From positions 1,356,501 through 1,420,500 of the forward strand of contig JAOTOL010001566.1 of assembly GCA_034440575.1 (NCBI GenBank): a stretch of 64,000 nucleotides of DNA, written 5' to 3'. Below the pieces are notes generated by a model that made no database searches, was not told where the DNA came from, and saw nothing but the letters and a program-made list of their open reading frames with translations. This stretch comes from Imbricaverruca yamaguchii (taxonomy: Eukaryota > Arthropoda > Thecostraca > Neoverrucidae). Below, one piece after another: positions 35,291 to 64,000 of the stretch (within the stretch, counting starts at the first letter, position 1; each line of letters begins with the position of its first letter). The position numbers were made by a program, and so were the translations under genes.

Positions 35291-36620
35291 TTTGTAGACA
35301 TGATGGTCTCATCAGGTGTCATCATGATTCGTCTTGTAATGAATGTGGATTGGTGTAATTTCTTGTCTACTCATGCACCGCATTGATAATTTTCGGCTTT
35401 CTGTAGTATTTTCCGGGTATATATGTATATCTACTATACGTTCCCATAAGCTGTTTCAAATAACTTGCTATTTCTTCCACTCTCTATATCATTTATTATA
35501 TCTGCCATTGTATTTACAAGGAGTACTTTTGTGGATTGCGAGACGAGGATGTGGTCTTGGGACAGGCAGGGGCCGATGAGGAACAGAAGGTCCCCATGGC
35601 GTCATCCAAAGGGACATTCCGGCGCGGATCATCAATGGTTGTGTCGAAAGGTCGGGCATCGGATGCCGAGTCCGGAGTCGCGCGATGGTAATCTGGTGTG
35701 GTCAGTGGGGGAATCTCATACTCGGAGTCCGGTGGCGAGCTGGGGTCATTATCCTTTTTCCCTTTTTACCATGACGGGGAAAAAACCTGCCAAACGAAAT
35801 CTAAATAAACACGAAGAACAAAGGGAACAGAAATACGCAAAGATGTAAATCGTTTAGGGTGGTGGGTGCCACCCCACTAGAGGACGAGTTACGAAAAACA
35901 GTGGCCGATGTAACCCGACGAAAATGAAAAATTAACTGCAATAACTTGCAGTCAGTCGCGCCAAAACTGCCGGGGCGGAATAGTCGGCTGCTCTGGCTAG
36001 GCTTGAGCGAATAGTACTGAATACTCCATGAATATCGGCTGAATCGGTCAGGGTCTGTATTCTGATTTGACGTAGGAAGAGTGGATGCGTGAAATGGTAC
36101 AGTTTTCATATAACCTCAAATTATATCAAACTGGAAACCGAAATTTTCACATGAACAATGACAGACTGACTGACGTTATTGGATCTAGAAACGTTTGTCC
36201 CCTTATTTCTAGAGCGCAGGGTGTTTATATTGCTGTCAGGTGTTAACTAATTCGTTTGTTTATATTTATTTGTGTTCTTTTGTTGTTCGGGTTCAGTTGA
36301 TTCGATGGAGTCAAGAAGTAGAAACTGTATCTATCCCTTCTGAATTAAGACGTGTTTACTTTGTACTCCTGCTAGGCGGAAAAATGGGTTGGCTATAGGT
36401 ATGGCACTGGAGCATGTGTTCTCTCCATGATCAACTTCAAGGTGCCACTCTCGAGTAGCTTTGTGTCTCCTCGAACGATGGGGGACATCTCTAGAGATTC
36501 CGCCAGGTAGCAACAAAACTCTCTCCCAGTAATACGCAATGAGAAGTGCACCGTCCGCGAGTGAGGGCCGCGGCCATAGGTGTGGGAGGGGGAGGGGGCG
36601 GCACCTCTCTTAGTTAGTAT
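35280..36620. repeat. Diverged duplicated block, direct partner of 27370-28650
   Basis: See the partner entry for shared words. About 700 bp in the middle (35440-36110) has no counterpart at the first locus and includes a weak minus-strand open frame at about 35755-35520. Confidence 0.6.
35520..35755 (-). other. Weak acidic, proline-rich open frame
   Basis: The minus strand reads without a stop for about 78 codons, including DPSSPPDSEYEIPPLTTPDY and PFDTTIDDPRRNVPLDD. It has no start codon and no known motif. It may be a decayed N-terminal part of a transposon protein or chance. Confidence 0.25.
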
Positions 36621-36713
36621 GGCAGGACAGGCGCTGGTTTGGTGTCCCAAGGGCTGAAGCTGCTTAGCTTGGAGCTTAAAAGTTGATACATTAGATTAGA
36701 GAGATATATAGAG

Positions 36714-36810
<97 letters not shown>
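36621..36810. repeat. (TA)n microsatellite abutting the palindromic element
   Basis: Pure TA from about 36718 to 36810; the element begins TAGCCTGTGTCGAG at 36811. The sequence at 36621-36715 is an unassigned flank. Confidence 0.95.
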
Positions 36811-37744
36811 TAGCCTGTGTCGAGAATTTTCAAGGTGGTGCTATCAAAAACGGCAACTGTTTTTATTTTGCCTTGATATGGGCCTAACAATTTGGCATAA
36901 AAATTAGATCGCTAAGCCATCGGCATTTTTTCTCAAAATGGTCTTTTACTTCGGCATTCGGCGACATATTGGCTGTGAGAACCATTCCAGATAAGTGGGT
37001 CAAATAGTATCTCTTTTTGACCCCCTCAACGAGCTGAGTCAATTGAAACAACGTGATATTGTCGAAAAATCGATGGTTAAGAAAATATCGGGTATTTTGT
37101 GTCTTCTAATACACCAGCAAATGTTCATTTTGGGACATACAAGGAACCCTATGGTTCAAACAAGTAAAAATCATGATACAGGCGCAGTTTCTGCACTTAC
37201 TCATTTGAAGACTTCAGCATCACTCACTGAGCATAGAAATACAGACAAAGCTTTATATTTATTCGCTGTTTGGTATGTGATGCAACTACATAGCAGCATG
37301 ACTGAGGGAGGCTGCTTTGTACGCATATGCATCACATGCCAAATACCTACCTATTTGTTGCATGTTGGGATATTCAGATAGCCTTTCCACATCACGTTGA
37401 GACAAAAATCAGATACGTTGGTGATAAAAATGATTAAAATTCGCCGTGATTATTGAAATTCTTCGTGATCACCATGGGACCATCGATGCCTATTTTATTC
37501 CAAAGGGACACACGTCAGACATCAATCAATGAACACTGGTATATCCAAGGCAAACATCTCGCGAAGGTGCGGAGCACAACTGACTGGACGACATAGAGCA
37601 CCCCAGTTCTATCTTTCATGGAACTCACAATCGTTTTAGCATATTCTCCATGTCCCTCTTCGTTGTTAGCATGGGCAAAAGCTGCCGGTGCATGTAGGCA
37701 GCCCGGATGTAGCCGTCACTCCTCTCCTGCCCGTACACGGGATT

Positions 37745-38300
37745 TCACTCCATTCCCCCTCCTAGCGACACCTGTTTCACACATCGTTCAACTGACTGAC
37801 CGTGCACGGTAAACTGGAACTGACATTGGCATGCCCACATAGCCATCAAGTTCGGAGCTTGGCGTGTGGCAAGTGAGGGCCGGTTCGAAGGCGCCGTCCC
37901 AGGATATGAACTACTGCAGACTCTCCGCGGTCTCATTTAGTCTCGTAATTTTCCTAGGACGGACGCTGTGGTCTCCACGCTCATTTTTGCCGCGGATGCA
38001 CCTGATACGTTCAACAGCGAACTGGCGCTCTGCTCTGTCATCGCTATAGAGAAGTGTCTGGAGCACCATTTCGCTGTGAGCATACCAGGCACTGGAGTGG
38101 ATGTACGGCATCACGATGCTCACGACTTCCCCATGCTGCAGCCGAGTGAGCTGCAGCTGGCGCAGCACATGCCGCGGCCCATCCAGCCAGTTGTGCTGCA
38201 CCTTCGCGCGAAACCACATCAGATAGTATATCCCCACAATGAATTCAACGGTACGCCGGAGGTTTTTGCATGCAGTGCCTCCCAGGCCATGATCTGACAC
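37745..38300 (-). pseudogene. SSAWYAH-family protein in the palindrome loop, broken
   Basis: The frame 38300-37911 encodes WFRAKVQHNWLDGPRHVL, SSAWYAHSEMVLQTLL, DRAERQFAVERI, GDHSVRPRKITRLN and AESLQ, then a stop. Past the stop the reading continues with FISWD..FEPALTC and, after a shift, QSVERCVKQVSLGGG. This is the same motif order as in 859-1604. The gene is therefore dead through a stop and a frameshift. Function unknown. Confidence 0.6.
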
Positions 38301-38606
38301 GTACAGTGTACGGCAGCTTTTGCCAGGTGCATCTAAGAGGGACGTTGGGAATATGCTAAAACGACTGTGAGTTTCATGAAAGGTAGAACTGGGGTGCTCT
38401 ATGCCGTCCAGTCAGTTGTGCTCCGCACCTTCGCGCGATGCTTGCCTTGGATATTTCCAGCGTTCGTTGGTTGATGTCTGACATGTGTCCCTTGGGAAAA
38501 AATGGGCATCGATGGTCCCATGGTGATCACGGGAAATTTCAATAATCACGGCGAATTTTAATCATTTTTATCACCAAAGTGTATGATTTTCGTCTGAACG
38601 TGATGT

Positions 38607-38686
38607 GGAAAGGCTATCTGAATGTCTCAGCATGCAACGAATAGGTACCTATTCGTTGCATGTTGAGACATTCAGATAGCCTTTCC
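38607..38686. repeat. 80-nt near-perfect palindrome nested in the right arm
   Basis: GGAAAGGCTATCTGAATG at 38607 pairs with CATTCAGATAGCCTTTCC ending at 38686, around a central GGTACC. It has no hairpin counterpart in the left arm, which carries only one half-site (about 37345-37390), so it arose after the arms formed. Confidence 0.85.
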
Positions 38687-39230
38687 AGATAGCCTTAGTA
38701 TTTGGTATGTGATGTACATGCATACAAAGTAGCCTCCCTCAATCATGCTGATATTTAGTCCAAACAGCCAATAAATATAAAGCTTTGTCTATATTTATAT
38801 GCCCAGTGAGTGATGCTGAAGTCTTCAAATGCGTAAGTGCAGAAACTGCGCCTGTATCATGATTTTTACTTGTTTAAACCTCAGAGTTCCTTGTATGCCC
38901 CGAAATGGACATTTGCTGGTGTATTAGAAAACAAAAGATAGCCGATATTTTTTTAGCTATCAATTTTCCGACGATATTGCGTTGTTTTAGTCGACTCAGC
39001 TCGTCGAGACGATCAAAAAGAGATACAATTTGACCCACTTACCTAGATTGGTTCTCACAGCCAATATGACGCCGAATGCCGAAAGCAGTCTTTTGAAACG
39101 CATTTTGAGAACAAATGCTGATTGCCCAGCGACCTGATTTTTATGCCGAATTGTTAGGCACATATCAAGGCACAATAAAAACAGTAGCCGTTTTTGATGA
39201 CACCACTTTGAAAATGCTCGACACAGGCTA

Positions 39231-39237
39231 ATATATA

Positions 39238-39310
<73 letters not shown>
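39231..39310. repeat. (TA)n microsatellite abutting the palindromic element on its right
   Basis: About 70 bp of TA with one CT interruption, followed by the direct-repeat segment at 39311. Confidence 0.95.
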
Positions 39311-39313
<3 letters not shown>

Positions 39314-39395
39314 AAGAATGACACCTACCTTTTCCAGACATCGATTGTGCCCTTGGCTTGAATACATGTTTAACCGTCTTGGAACATTCGAATAT
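39311..39395. repeat. Direct repeat following TA tract, copy 1
   Basis: AAGAATGACACCTACCT, CCAGACATCGATTGT and GTCTTGGAACATTC occur in order here and again at 40856-40935. Both copies directly follow TA microsatellites, and the piggyBac remnant lies between them. Confidence 0.85.
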
Positions 39396-39412
39396 CATAA
39401 TGATTCCTAGTC

Positions 39413-40618
39413 ATATTGTCTACGTCAATCCGTTTCCTTGTAGATATTCTATCCCCGGATGGTGTTTCGACATACCTGGAACATCTACTTAGCACTGATT
39501 CGGATATCAGCTGGGATGACGAAGACGAAGCCGATCAGCCCATGGAAGGCATGACTCATGTGGCTCAGGTAGTGACACCGGCCTTGAGTCACAGCAAGAG
39601 TTGTCCAGCGGGGCTCGTGGCGACACCATATCATGATCTCCAAGTGTATCCCATGATGATGCCAATCGCCATCGAACACATCCAGGCGTCTCTATTTCAA
39701 ACGATGGGATAAATTCGAGGAAACCAAATACAACCAGCAGCAGGGACTTCATATGACAGCATCATGTCAAAGGGGCACAACCACAGAGAAGGACGACACT
39801 ATTCTTACACCTATTGGGTCCTCCCGTAAATTCGTTCAGAACAGCATGTTCAAGATGATTGCTGAGAAGTATAGCATTCACCATGAGTTTACGACAGGCC
39901 GAAGCCTGCTGTCTAAAGCCGATGAGTGTTGACATTTACTTAGGATCAGTTAATTGATGTCCGTACTGAAGTATCCCTGGTTACGCGTGCGCTGGTCCAG
40001 GAAAACCAAGGTTGCTGCTATTGCAATCACGATGTCCCGAGACAGATACTTCAAAATCCGAGCCAACATCAAGACCGTAAGTGACAATGAGGTTAGTGAT
40101 GAGGCGAAGGCCCGTAACCGCCTCTGGAAAGTTGGACCGCTCATGGACACGGTGAGAGAAGGATGCCGAATGCTACCAGGAGCATCAGACCTCGCTGTGG
40201 ATGAGCAGACGATACGTTTACGGGTGGAACATCCTGGAACCAGTACATGCCGAGAAAGCGAAATCTCGGAGGCTTGAAGAACCTCATACTGGCGGCTCCG
40301 GATCACCTCCTTGTAGATTTCGCAATTTATCAGGGGATGCGTCTAGCCGAGGGAGGTGATGCCAATGGAAAGCAATGGTATCTGGACGAGTCAGCTGTCC
40401 TGTACCTCGCCGAAACACTCAACCCTGGAACAAAGTTTTCCAGGTATTTCCAGGTACTCCACGACTCCTGATATTCTCAAAATCCTGAAGGATAGAGCAA
40501 TAGACGGAACCAGAACGATCAAAAATAATCTGGTTCCAAAAAGTCCGGGATTCTACTCAAGAATGAAGCAAAGAAATGACCTCGAAGTTCCCGCCAGATT
40601 CACGCTAGCGTGATGGCC
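39413..40618 (+). pseudogene. PiggyBac-type transposase remnant
   Basis: Successive frames encode an acidic N-terminal region (SDISWDDEDEADQP), LRVRWSRKTKVAAIAITMSR, DRYFKIRANIKTV, NRLWKVGPLMDTVREGC, DLAVDEQTIR, LGGLKNLILAAPDHLLVDFAIY and ESAVLYLAETLNPGTKFSRY. This is the DDE_Tnp_1_7 (PGBD/piggyBac) layout. The first catalytic Asp remains (VDEQTIR). The second, normally in an FFDRYF-like motif, reads KFSRYF, so the Asp is lost. Stops and frameshifts near 39930, 39950, 40250 and 40470 confirm decay. It could be the former source of transposase for TTAA elements in this genome, but no TTAA ends of its own were found. Confidence 0.85.
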
Positions 40619-40749
40619 AGCAGGCATTCACTGTCTGGATGGACAGCAAGCCACTGTGCATGGCATCGACAGATCTTGGAAAGGGATCTCAAGACTCTGT
40701 TAGTCGGTACAAGAAGAAAGTGAATGAGATCCGTATGTACAAACACACT

Positions 40750-40813
<64 letters not shown>
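40750..40813. repeat. (TA)n microsatellite
   Basis: Pure TA, followed by a GTGTGT stretch. Confidence 0.95.
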
Positions 40814-40814
<1 letters not shown>

Positions 40815-40855
40815 TATCTGGTGTATGTGAGTGTGTGTGTGTGTATACACATAAC

Positions 40856-40935
40856 AAGAATGACACCTACCTCATCCAGACATCGATTGTCCCCTTTGCT
40901 TGAATGCACGTTGAACTGTCTTGGAACATTCCCTT
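40856..40935. repeat. Direct repeat following TA tract, copy 2
   Basis: Partner of 39311-39395, with the same AAGAATGACACCTACCT and CCAGACATCGATTGT words. Confidence 0.85.
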
Positions 40936-40954
40936 AACGTGCTCGCATGAAGAC

Positions 40955-41450
40955 CATGTTTTATCACGTCCTGTGCCGGGAAATTGTACCGAGCACAACC
41001 GAGCCTGCATTGGCCGACATAAATAGCACAACCGATATTGCCCACTGTTTCTGGAAAATGTTAATATTCCACGAAGTTTAAGATTCGGCCCACCAATGTA
41101 CTTCTGAACAGGTTGAACGTAGATGTATCGGCCAAGGGAATTGTTTGAGAACGGGTACCAGTGACAAACATGCCATTTGGACATATTTTCCTTCCTGCTT
41201 TTTGCGACCACAAGCTCTGCTCGTGCATGAACTCATTTTCCTTATTTATGTTGTTTGAAATGTGCGATTTAGCATGACCTGTATTACTGCATTACTGCGT
41301 GCTTACGTGCACGCGCATGCGTAGGCTGGTGCGTGCCTGCGTGGGTTCGCACGAAGGCGAGCGTATTGCATGTGATTGTGCGCTGTGATTTGTCTGTTTC
41401 CGTCACAACAGGCCATCACTCTTCCTCCGCTCAACTAGCAAGGAACTCTT
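40955..41450. repeat. Dispersed repeat next to TA tract, partner of 29880-30365
   Basis: Same orientation and same position relative to a TA tract as the first copy. See that entry. Confidence 0.75.
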
Positions 41451-41454
41451 GCTT

Positions 41455-41488
41455 GGCTGTGTTGGACCCCTCAGGGTCCAACACAGCC
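41455..41488. repeat. Perfect short hairpin
   Basis: GGCTGTGTTGGACC and GGTCCAACACAGCC are separated by a 6-base loop (CCTCAG). The stem is 14 bp and perfect. It sits at the junction between the dispersed repeat and the next TTAA-family fragment. Confidence 0.7.
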
Positions 41489-41514
41489 CATCTCATTCAG
41501 CGCAGTGATCCTAG

Positions 41515-41696
41515 ATTCAGTTACCCTAGATGACCTGACTTCAAAATTTTGACACAACATGCCAAATTGATGTGGGAAAAAGTATGCCAAATTTCGACGC
41601 GCTGCCGCGCGCCGTTCTTTCACTGTCCGCGGAAAACCTTAGGGGTGGGGGTCGTTAATGACCCCCCCCCCCCACCCTGATACGGCGCGGGATAAT
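41515..41696 (+). mobile_element. TTAA-family element, 3' fragment
   Basis: Matches the right ends at 16140-16304 and 22745-22918 (GATGACCTGACTT, AAATTGATGTGGGAAAA, GCGCGCCGTTC, GGCGCGGG). The terminal TTAA is mutated to ATAA. The 5' part is absent. Confidence 0.75.
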
Positions 41697-41794
41697 ATGA
41701 GGATGAGGTGGCGACAATCGACAGTGTTTGCCGACGCCCCGGTTATGTGCAACCACTATTTTTTTTTAGAGGGAGAGGCACCTAAATAATCTCA

Positions 41795-42960
41795 TTTTAT
41801 GGAGATCAATTTCAACGCGCTTCTCGCACCGATAATTTATCGTTTGACGTGGTGCAAACACCCAAATATTGTATTCCATCTGGTGTAAAAGTGTTATGAA
41901 GAGCCCCGCCGCGCCGCCTTAGCTGCGCCTCAGCACATGGGTAAGCAAGTGCATGCATGGGTATGCATGTTCAAGCAACTGCATCATGTCGATTCCTCAG
42001 CGCGCCATCTTATCTGTGAAACTCTGCACACGTATGCTGAGAGGGCTCGGTTTTCCATGGGTCATTCATTTTGCAGCGGGGGCAAATTACCCTTGGTAAA
42101 GTGTGGTATTATTATGTTCTTTAGGTAACCAACTTGAACATCGTCACCCGAAAATATGTGTGCTTCGAACCCCCGCTCGTGCAGCCAATATGCGACCACT
42201 GACGATCTGGCCGCGCACCATGGCCGTGGCCCGTGTCATATGTGGCCGAAGCCGTGATCCCGCCAGCGCCGCGTCATTGTTATGTATGATACGGGCCGGC
42301 CAATTTGCAAGCTGCAGAAGAGTGCCGGAGGTTATATAAGGCGCTATGGAGCCACCGTGTCCTGGTAGGGTTCGATGAGTATGAGTCTGTTCCTGACCCT
42401 GCTCCGAGCAGCTTGGAGTAGCTGCTCCATGTTCCCGTGCGTTTTGGGAGCAGAACGGAGTAGCTCCAATCTACTCCAACTTACTCCAACTTACCCTGGC
42501 CGAGAGCAGGGACAGCATGGAGCAGCTTGGGGTAGCACAAATGTGGCGCTGACGATACATTTGCGAAGCGCTTTGGGGTATCTGCGTCAACAAGTTTTGA
42601 ACATCTGCGTCATATATGCAACCATAATACAAGCACAAACAGCTGCTTTTTACTCCAAGTTACTCCAGACGTTCCAGCGCTCGCTTTTACCGGCGCTGCC
42701 CCGAATTGCTCCAAGTTGCTCCAAGTTGCTCTACTTTTTTTGAGCAGGGTCAGGAACAGACCCTATATCTGTCTTACGTGAGTGCCCGTAACGTCACACA
42801 GCGATTTATTTCATCCCATGGGATATGGAATATGACGATATAATGAATGTATGAAACATGCAATTTTGGATCCATGAAGAAAGTTTTTCTCCATATTTGA
42901 TGGAAAACAATCGCAACTATACCTGCGGAAAATCAAGAAAACAGCAGTGTGACTGGGCGA
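41795..42960. repeat. Dispersed repeat block, direct partner of 32000-32750
   Basis: Same landmarks as the partner, but interrupted by the small TIR element at 42385-42761. It ends with GTAACGTCACACAGCG (about 42788) equivalent to the minisatellite unit. Confidence 0.75.
42385..42761. mobile_element. 377-bp MITE with GTCTGTTCCTGACCCTGCTC termini
   Basis: The left end GTCTGTTCCTGACCCTGCTC (42385-42404) is the exact complement of the right end at 42742-42761. The body contains repeated GCTCCAACTT/TACTCCAACT words. It interrupts a repeat whose uninterrupted relative is at about 32575-32640. Target duplication is unclear (TA or TAT). Non-coding. Confidence 0.85.
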
Positions 42961-43559
42961 AGAATTGCTGTGAGACAAGACGAATTACTGTGACCGGTGA
43001 GGAGTACAGAATTGATGCGACTGAACGGAGTGAGAAAAGGACTATAGAGCTGTATCTGGGAGGCAGTGACAGGGCGGGCTGGCACCGCCACGTGCATCCG
43101 CTATCCAGCGACAGCCTGGCAAGATAAACAATTCATCAAGTAACGCGAATCGGTCTGCTTGGATGTTCCAACTAACTATTCCGGTGACACCAGACGCACA
43201 TCACGTGACATGTGCAGGTCATCGTTATTAGCCAAAAAGAAAAGAAAAAGTACTAGTTATACAGTGAACTAATCCGAAGACCACGCCAAGTCCATTCACA
43301 CTTTAGGCTTGAGCATACGTGTATATCATATCACATGCATCATACAAATCATAGCATGCGGTTCAGGGCCAGTAAGATCAATCTGTTTCCAATCACGTGA
43401 GTTGAAACTCCACACCGCTCAGGTCCGGTTGAATCATGAGCCTTTGCTACACTTCGCCGGGTGATATGACGACACAGAGCGGTTTGCTATAACAAAATTA
43501 CTCTCGCGTTGAACCTTCCTAGAGAGGGGTATCAATCAGGGGCCGAGCTGTCGCGGTCG
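42961..43559. other. Unassigned sequence
   Basis: No supported gene or repeat. Open frames here have no recognisable motifs. Confidence 0.4.
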
Positions 43560-43850
43560 CTCCCGCCGAACCCCGACTGACGTCTTCACTTTTCATGTGT
43601 TCGTTGTCCTTGTTTATTTTAGATGTCTCGTTGCGATTTTTAAGGCCCCAGCTTATATTTTCTGACCCTGTCGCTTTTCCCAAGACTAAGCGCTTCGGAG
43701 GGGCCCAGTGCATTTTCAACCTTCCGTTGTGCTTTTAAGGCCCTGTTGTCTTTATCTGCAGTACCCACTGCAAGTTTTTGTTTGATCCAATGCGAGCTTT
43801 TATACGGAAACGTTTTCAACGGATCGCAGCCGCCTCGAGACACCTTCACC
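43560..43850. repeat. Block related to the 12.5-15.4 kb satellite
   Basis: TTGCGATTTTTAAGGCCCC, GGGGCCCAGTGCATTTTC and TTGTGCTTTTAAGGCCC recur at about 30-50 bp intervals, as in the 12490-15390 tract. Confidence 0.5.
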
Positions 43851-43999
43851 AGTGTACTCCGTCAGGATATGTGAGACAAGAGGTGGTACATATTTAAATT
43901 CAAGCTGCGCTAAAAGGTCCGTTTTTCCCAGTGGGGTCGAACCCCACAAACGACATTGCAGTTTGGTTCCGAATCCCACAGATCTCATGAGTGGTGACA

Positions 44000-44364
44000 C
44001 TCAAGCCCTCGCCGAATGAGGGTGGAAGTCCTTATTTTCAGGACATATTTTTCAAAATTAATATGGAGAATGAAAACCAGCGAATACCAACAGAGTAGCA
44101 CACCAGGGGATACGAACCCCCCTCCCTCGATCTACCCGGAATCTCCATCCATGTGTATATGCAAGAGGTATACACACGATCATCGCCTCCTCATGTATAA
44201 GCAATGACGTCAGAGCTACCAAATTAATGAGAAGGACTATTCGCTTCGTGCTCACTTCATATTCTGAATCCTTGCTGAGAATCCCTGTGAGAGAAAACTG
44301 TAGTACGTGGGTGTGCTGCTGCGGATATATATCGCAAATGGTCGTCTGCTCCTCGAGTTTAGCA
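44000..44364 (+). promoter_or_regulatory. Presumed promoter and 5' UTR of the USP gene
   Basis: The DNA just upstream of the USP start codon shows no TATA box, but there is a TCACTTCA/TCAGTT-poor AT-rich context. An in-frame ATG at 44227 would add 46 codons without a stop. I prefer 44365 because the resulting MAEGG N-terminus is what vertebrate USP4/USP15 proteins begin with. Confidence 0.4.
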
Positions 44365-63599
<19,235 letters not shown>

Positions 63600-64000
63600 G
63601 TGAGTGGCCGCTTGGCGACTAGTGAGCGGCGGTGTGAGTGTGAGCAGCGGCGTCCGCACCGCGTGCTGGCTGTGCGGCTTGTTTTCGACAACCAAGTGAG
63701 CAGGCTGGTGCAACCAGCAGGTGGGTCACCAGGTGAATGGCAATCCTGGTGTGGGATCATGAGTAGATGAAACAGTGAATGTTAAAGTAATGCTGCAGGC
63801 TCGTGTGTCTTGCTTTATTCTGTTGGCGGCAGCGACTGCTGGCCGGTGTGCTGATGTTGGAGTCCAGCGACGCGGGTTAAAACAATGCATCGGTCGTACG
63901 TCTGTTGGCTCACTGCGCTTGTCGGTGTTGTCCGTTGACAGCGGCACCGTTAGCGCGCCCACTGTTGAGAGTCGTCAGTTGGACGACAGGGGGCACGATG
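63600..64000. other. Start of USP intron 9
   Basis: Begins with the donor GTGAGT. No further exon was found before the window end. Confidence 0.5.

Larger units (their letters stand above)
36811..39230 (-). mobile_element. Palindromic element with about 0.9 kb terminal inverted repeats, inside a TA microsatellite
   Basis: The left end is TAGCCTGTGTCGAG and the right end is its complement CTCGACACAGGCTA (to 39230). Arms 36811-37690 and 38308-39230 are complementary throughout with modest divergence. They enclose a loop of about 0.6 kb that holds a decayed gene on the minus strand. (TA)n lies on both outer sides. Target site duplication cannot be distinguished from the TA tract. The protein in the loop is related to the one at 859-1604. 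Confidence 0.85.

Noticed and set aside
42858..43127. 89-codon plus-strand frame
   Set aside because: It has no family motifs, no splice context, and partly overlaps the end of a dispersed repeat.

Overview
This is eukaryotic nuclear DNA, most likely from an arthropod and perhaps a crustacean; the species cannot be fixed from the sequence. Genes are split by GT-AG introns. There are long (TA)n and (GA)n microsatellites, tRNA-derived SINEs, LINE fragments and many DNA transposons, and GC-rich exons sit in AT-rich or repetitive DNA. No prokaryotic, viral or CRISPR features were seen.

Two host genes are well supported. One is an intronless secreted carboxylesterase (25421-27154, +) with a complete Ser-Glu-His triad. 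The other is the 5' two thirds of a ubiquitin-specific protease of the USP4/USP11/USP15 group (44365 to beyond 63599, +). Nine USP exons join in frame to give the DUSP domain, first ubiquitin-like domain, catalytic Cys box, first zinc-ribbon half and the inserted ubiquitin-like domain; the catalytic His region lies past the window end. A third gene-like unit (11277 down to 6201, -) has four exons joined by phase 1 introns and encodes a C2H2/BED-like finger plus a transposase-like body, best assigned to hAT. Its fourth exon is cut by another DNA transposon.

Layout: 1-1604 is a near-perfect palindrome carrying two head-to-head copies of an uncharacterised gene. 2.3-11.3 kb is the hAT-like gene with a 2.7 kb transposon (3473-6200, CACT duplication) inside it. 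12.5-15.4 kb is a decayed short-period satellite with a SINE. 15.5-23.6 kb is a mosaic of TTAA elements, a Tc1/mariner relic, LINE ORF1 and a 75-bp minisatellite. 25.3-27.4 kb is the esterase. 27.4-43.8 kb is paired dispersed repeats, a LINE reverse transcriptase relic, a second palindromic element (36811-39230) with a relative of the first gene, and a dead piggyBac transposase (about 39413-40618). 44.2-64 kb is the USP gene, whose introns are packed with SINEs and minisatellites.

The most interesting signals are these. (1) The two palindromic elements share an uncharacterised protein family, and one sits exactly between (TA)n tracts. (2) A set of non-autonomous TTAA-flanked elements has insertions provable from the interrupted host repeats, and these elements are strongly enriched for AGGTCA, the nuclear-receptor half-site. 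Similarities, identities and repeat counts were judged by eye, not by alignment software.
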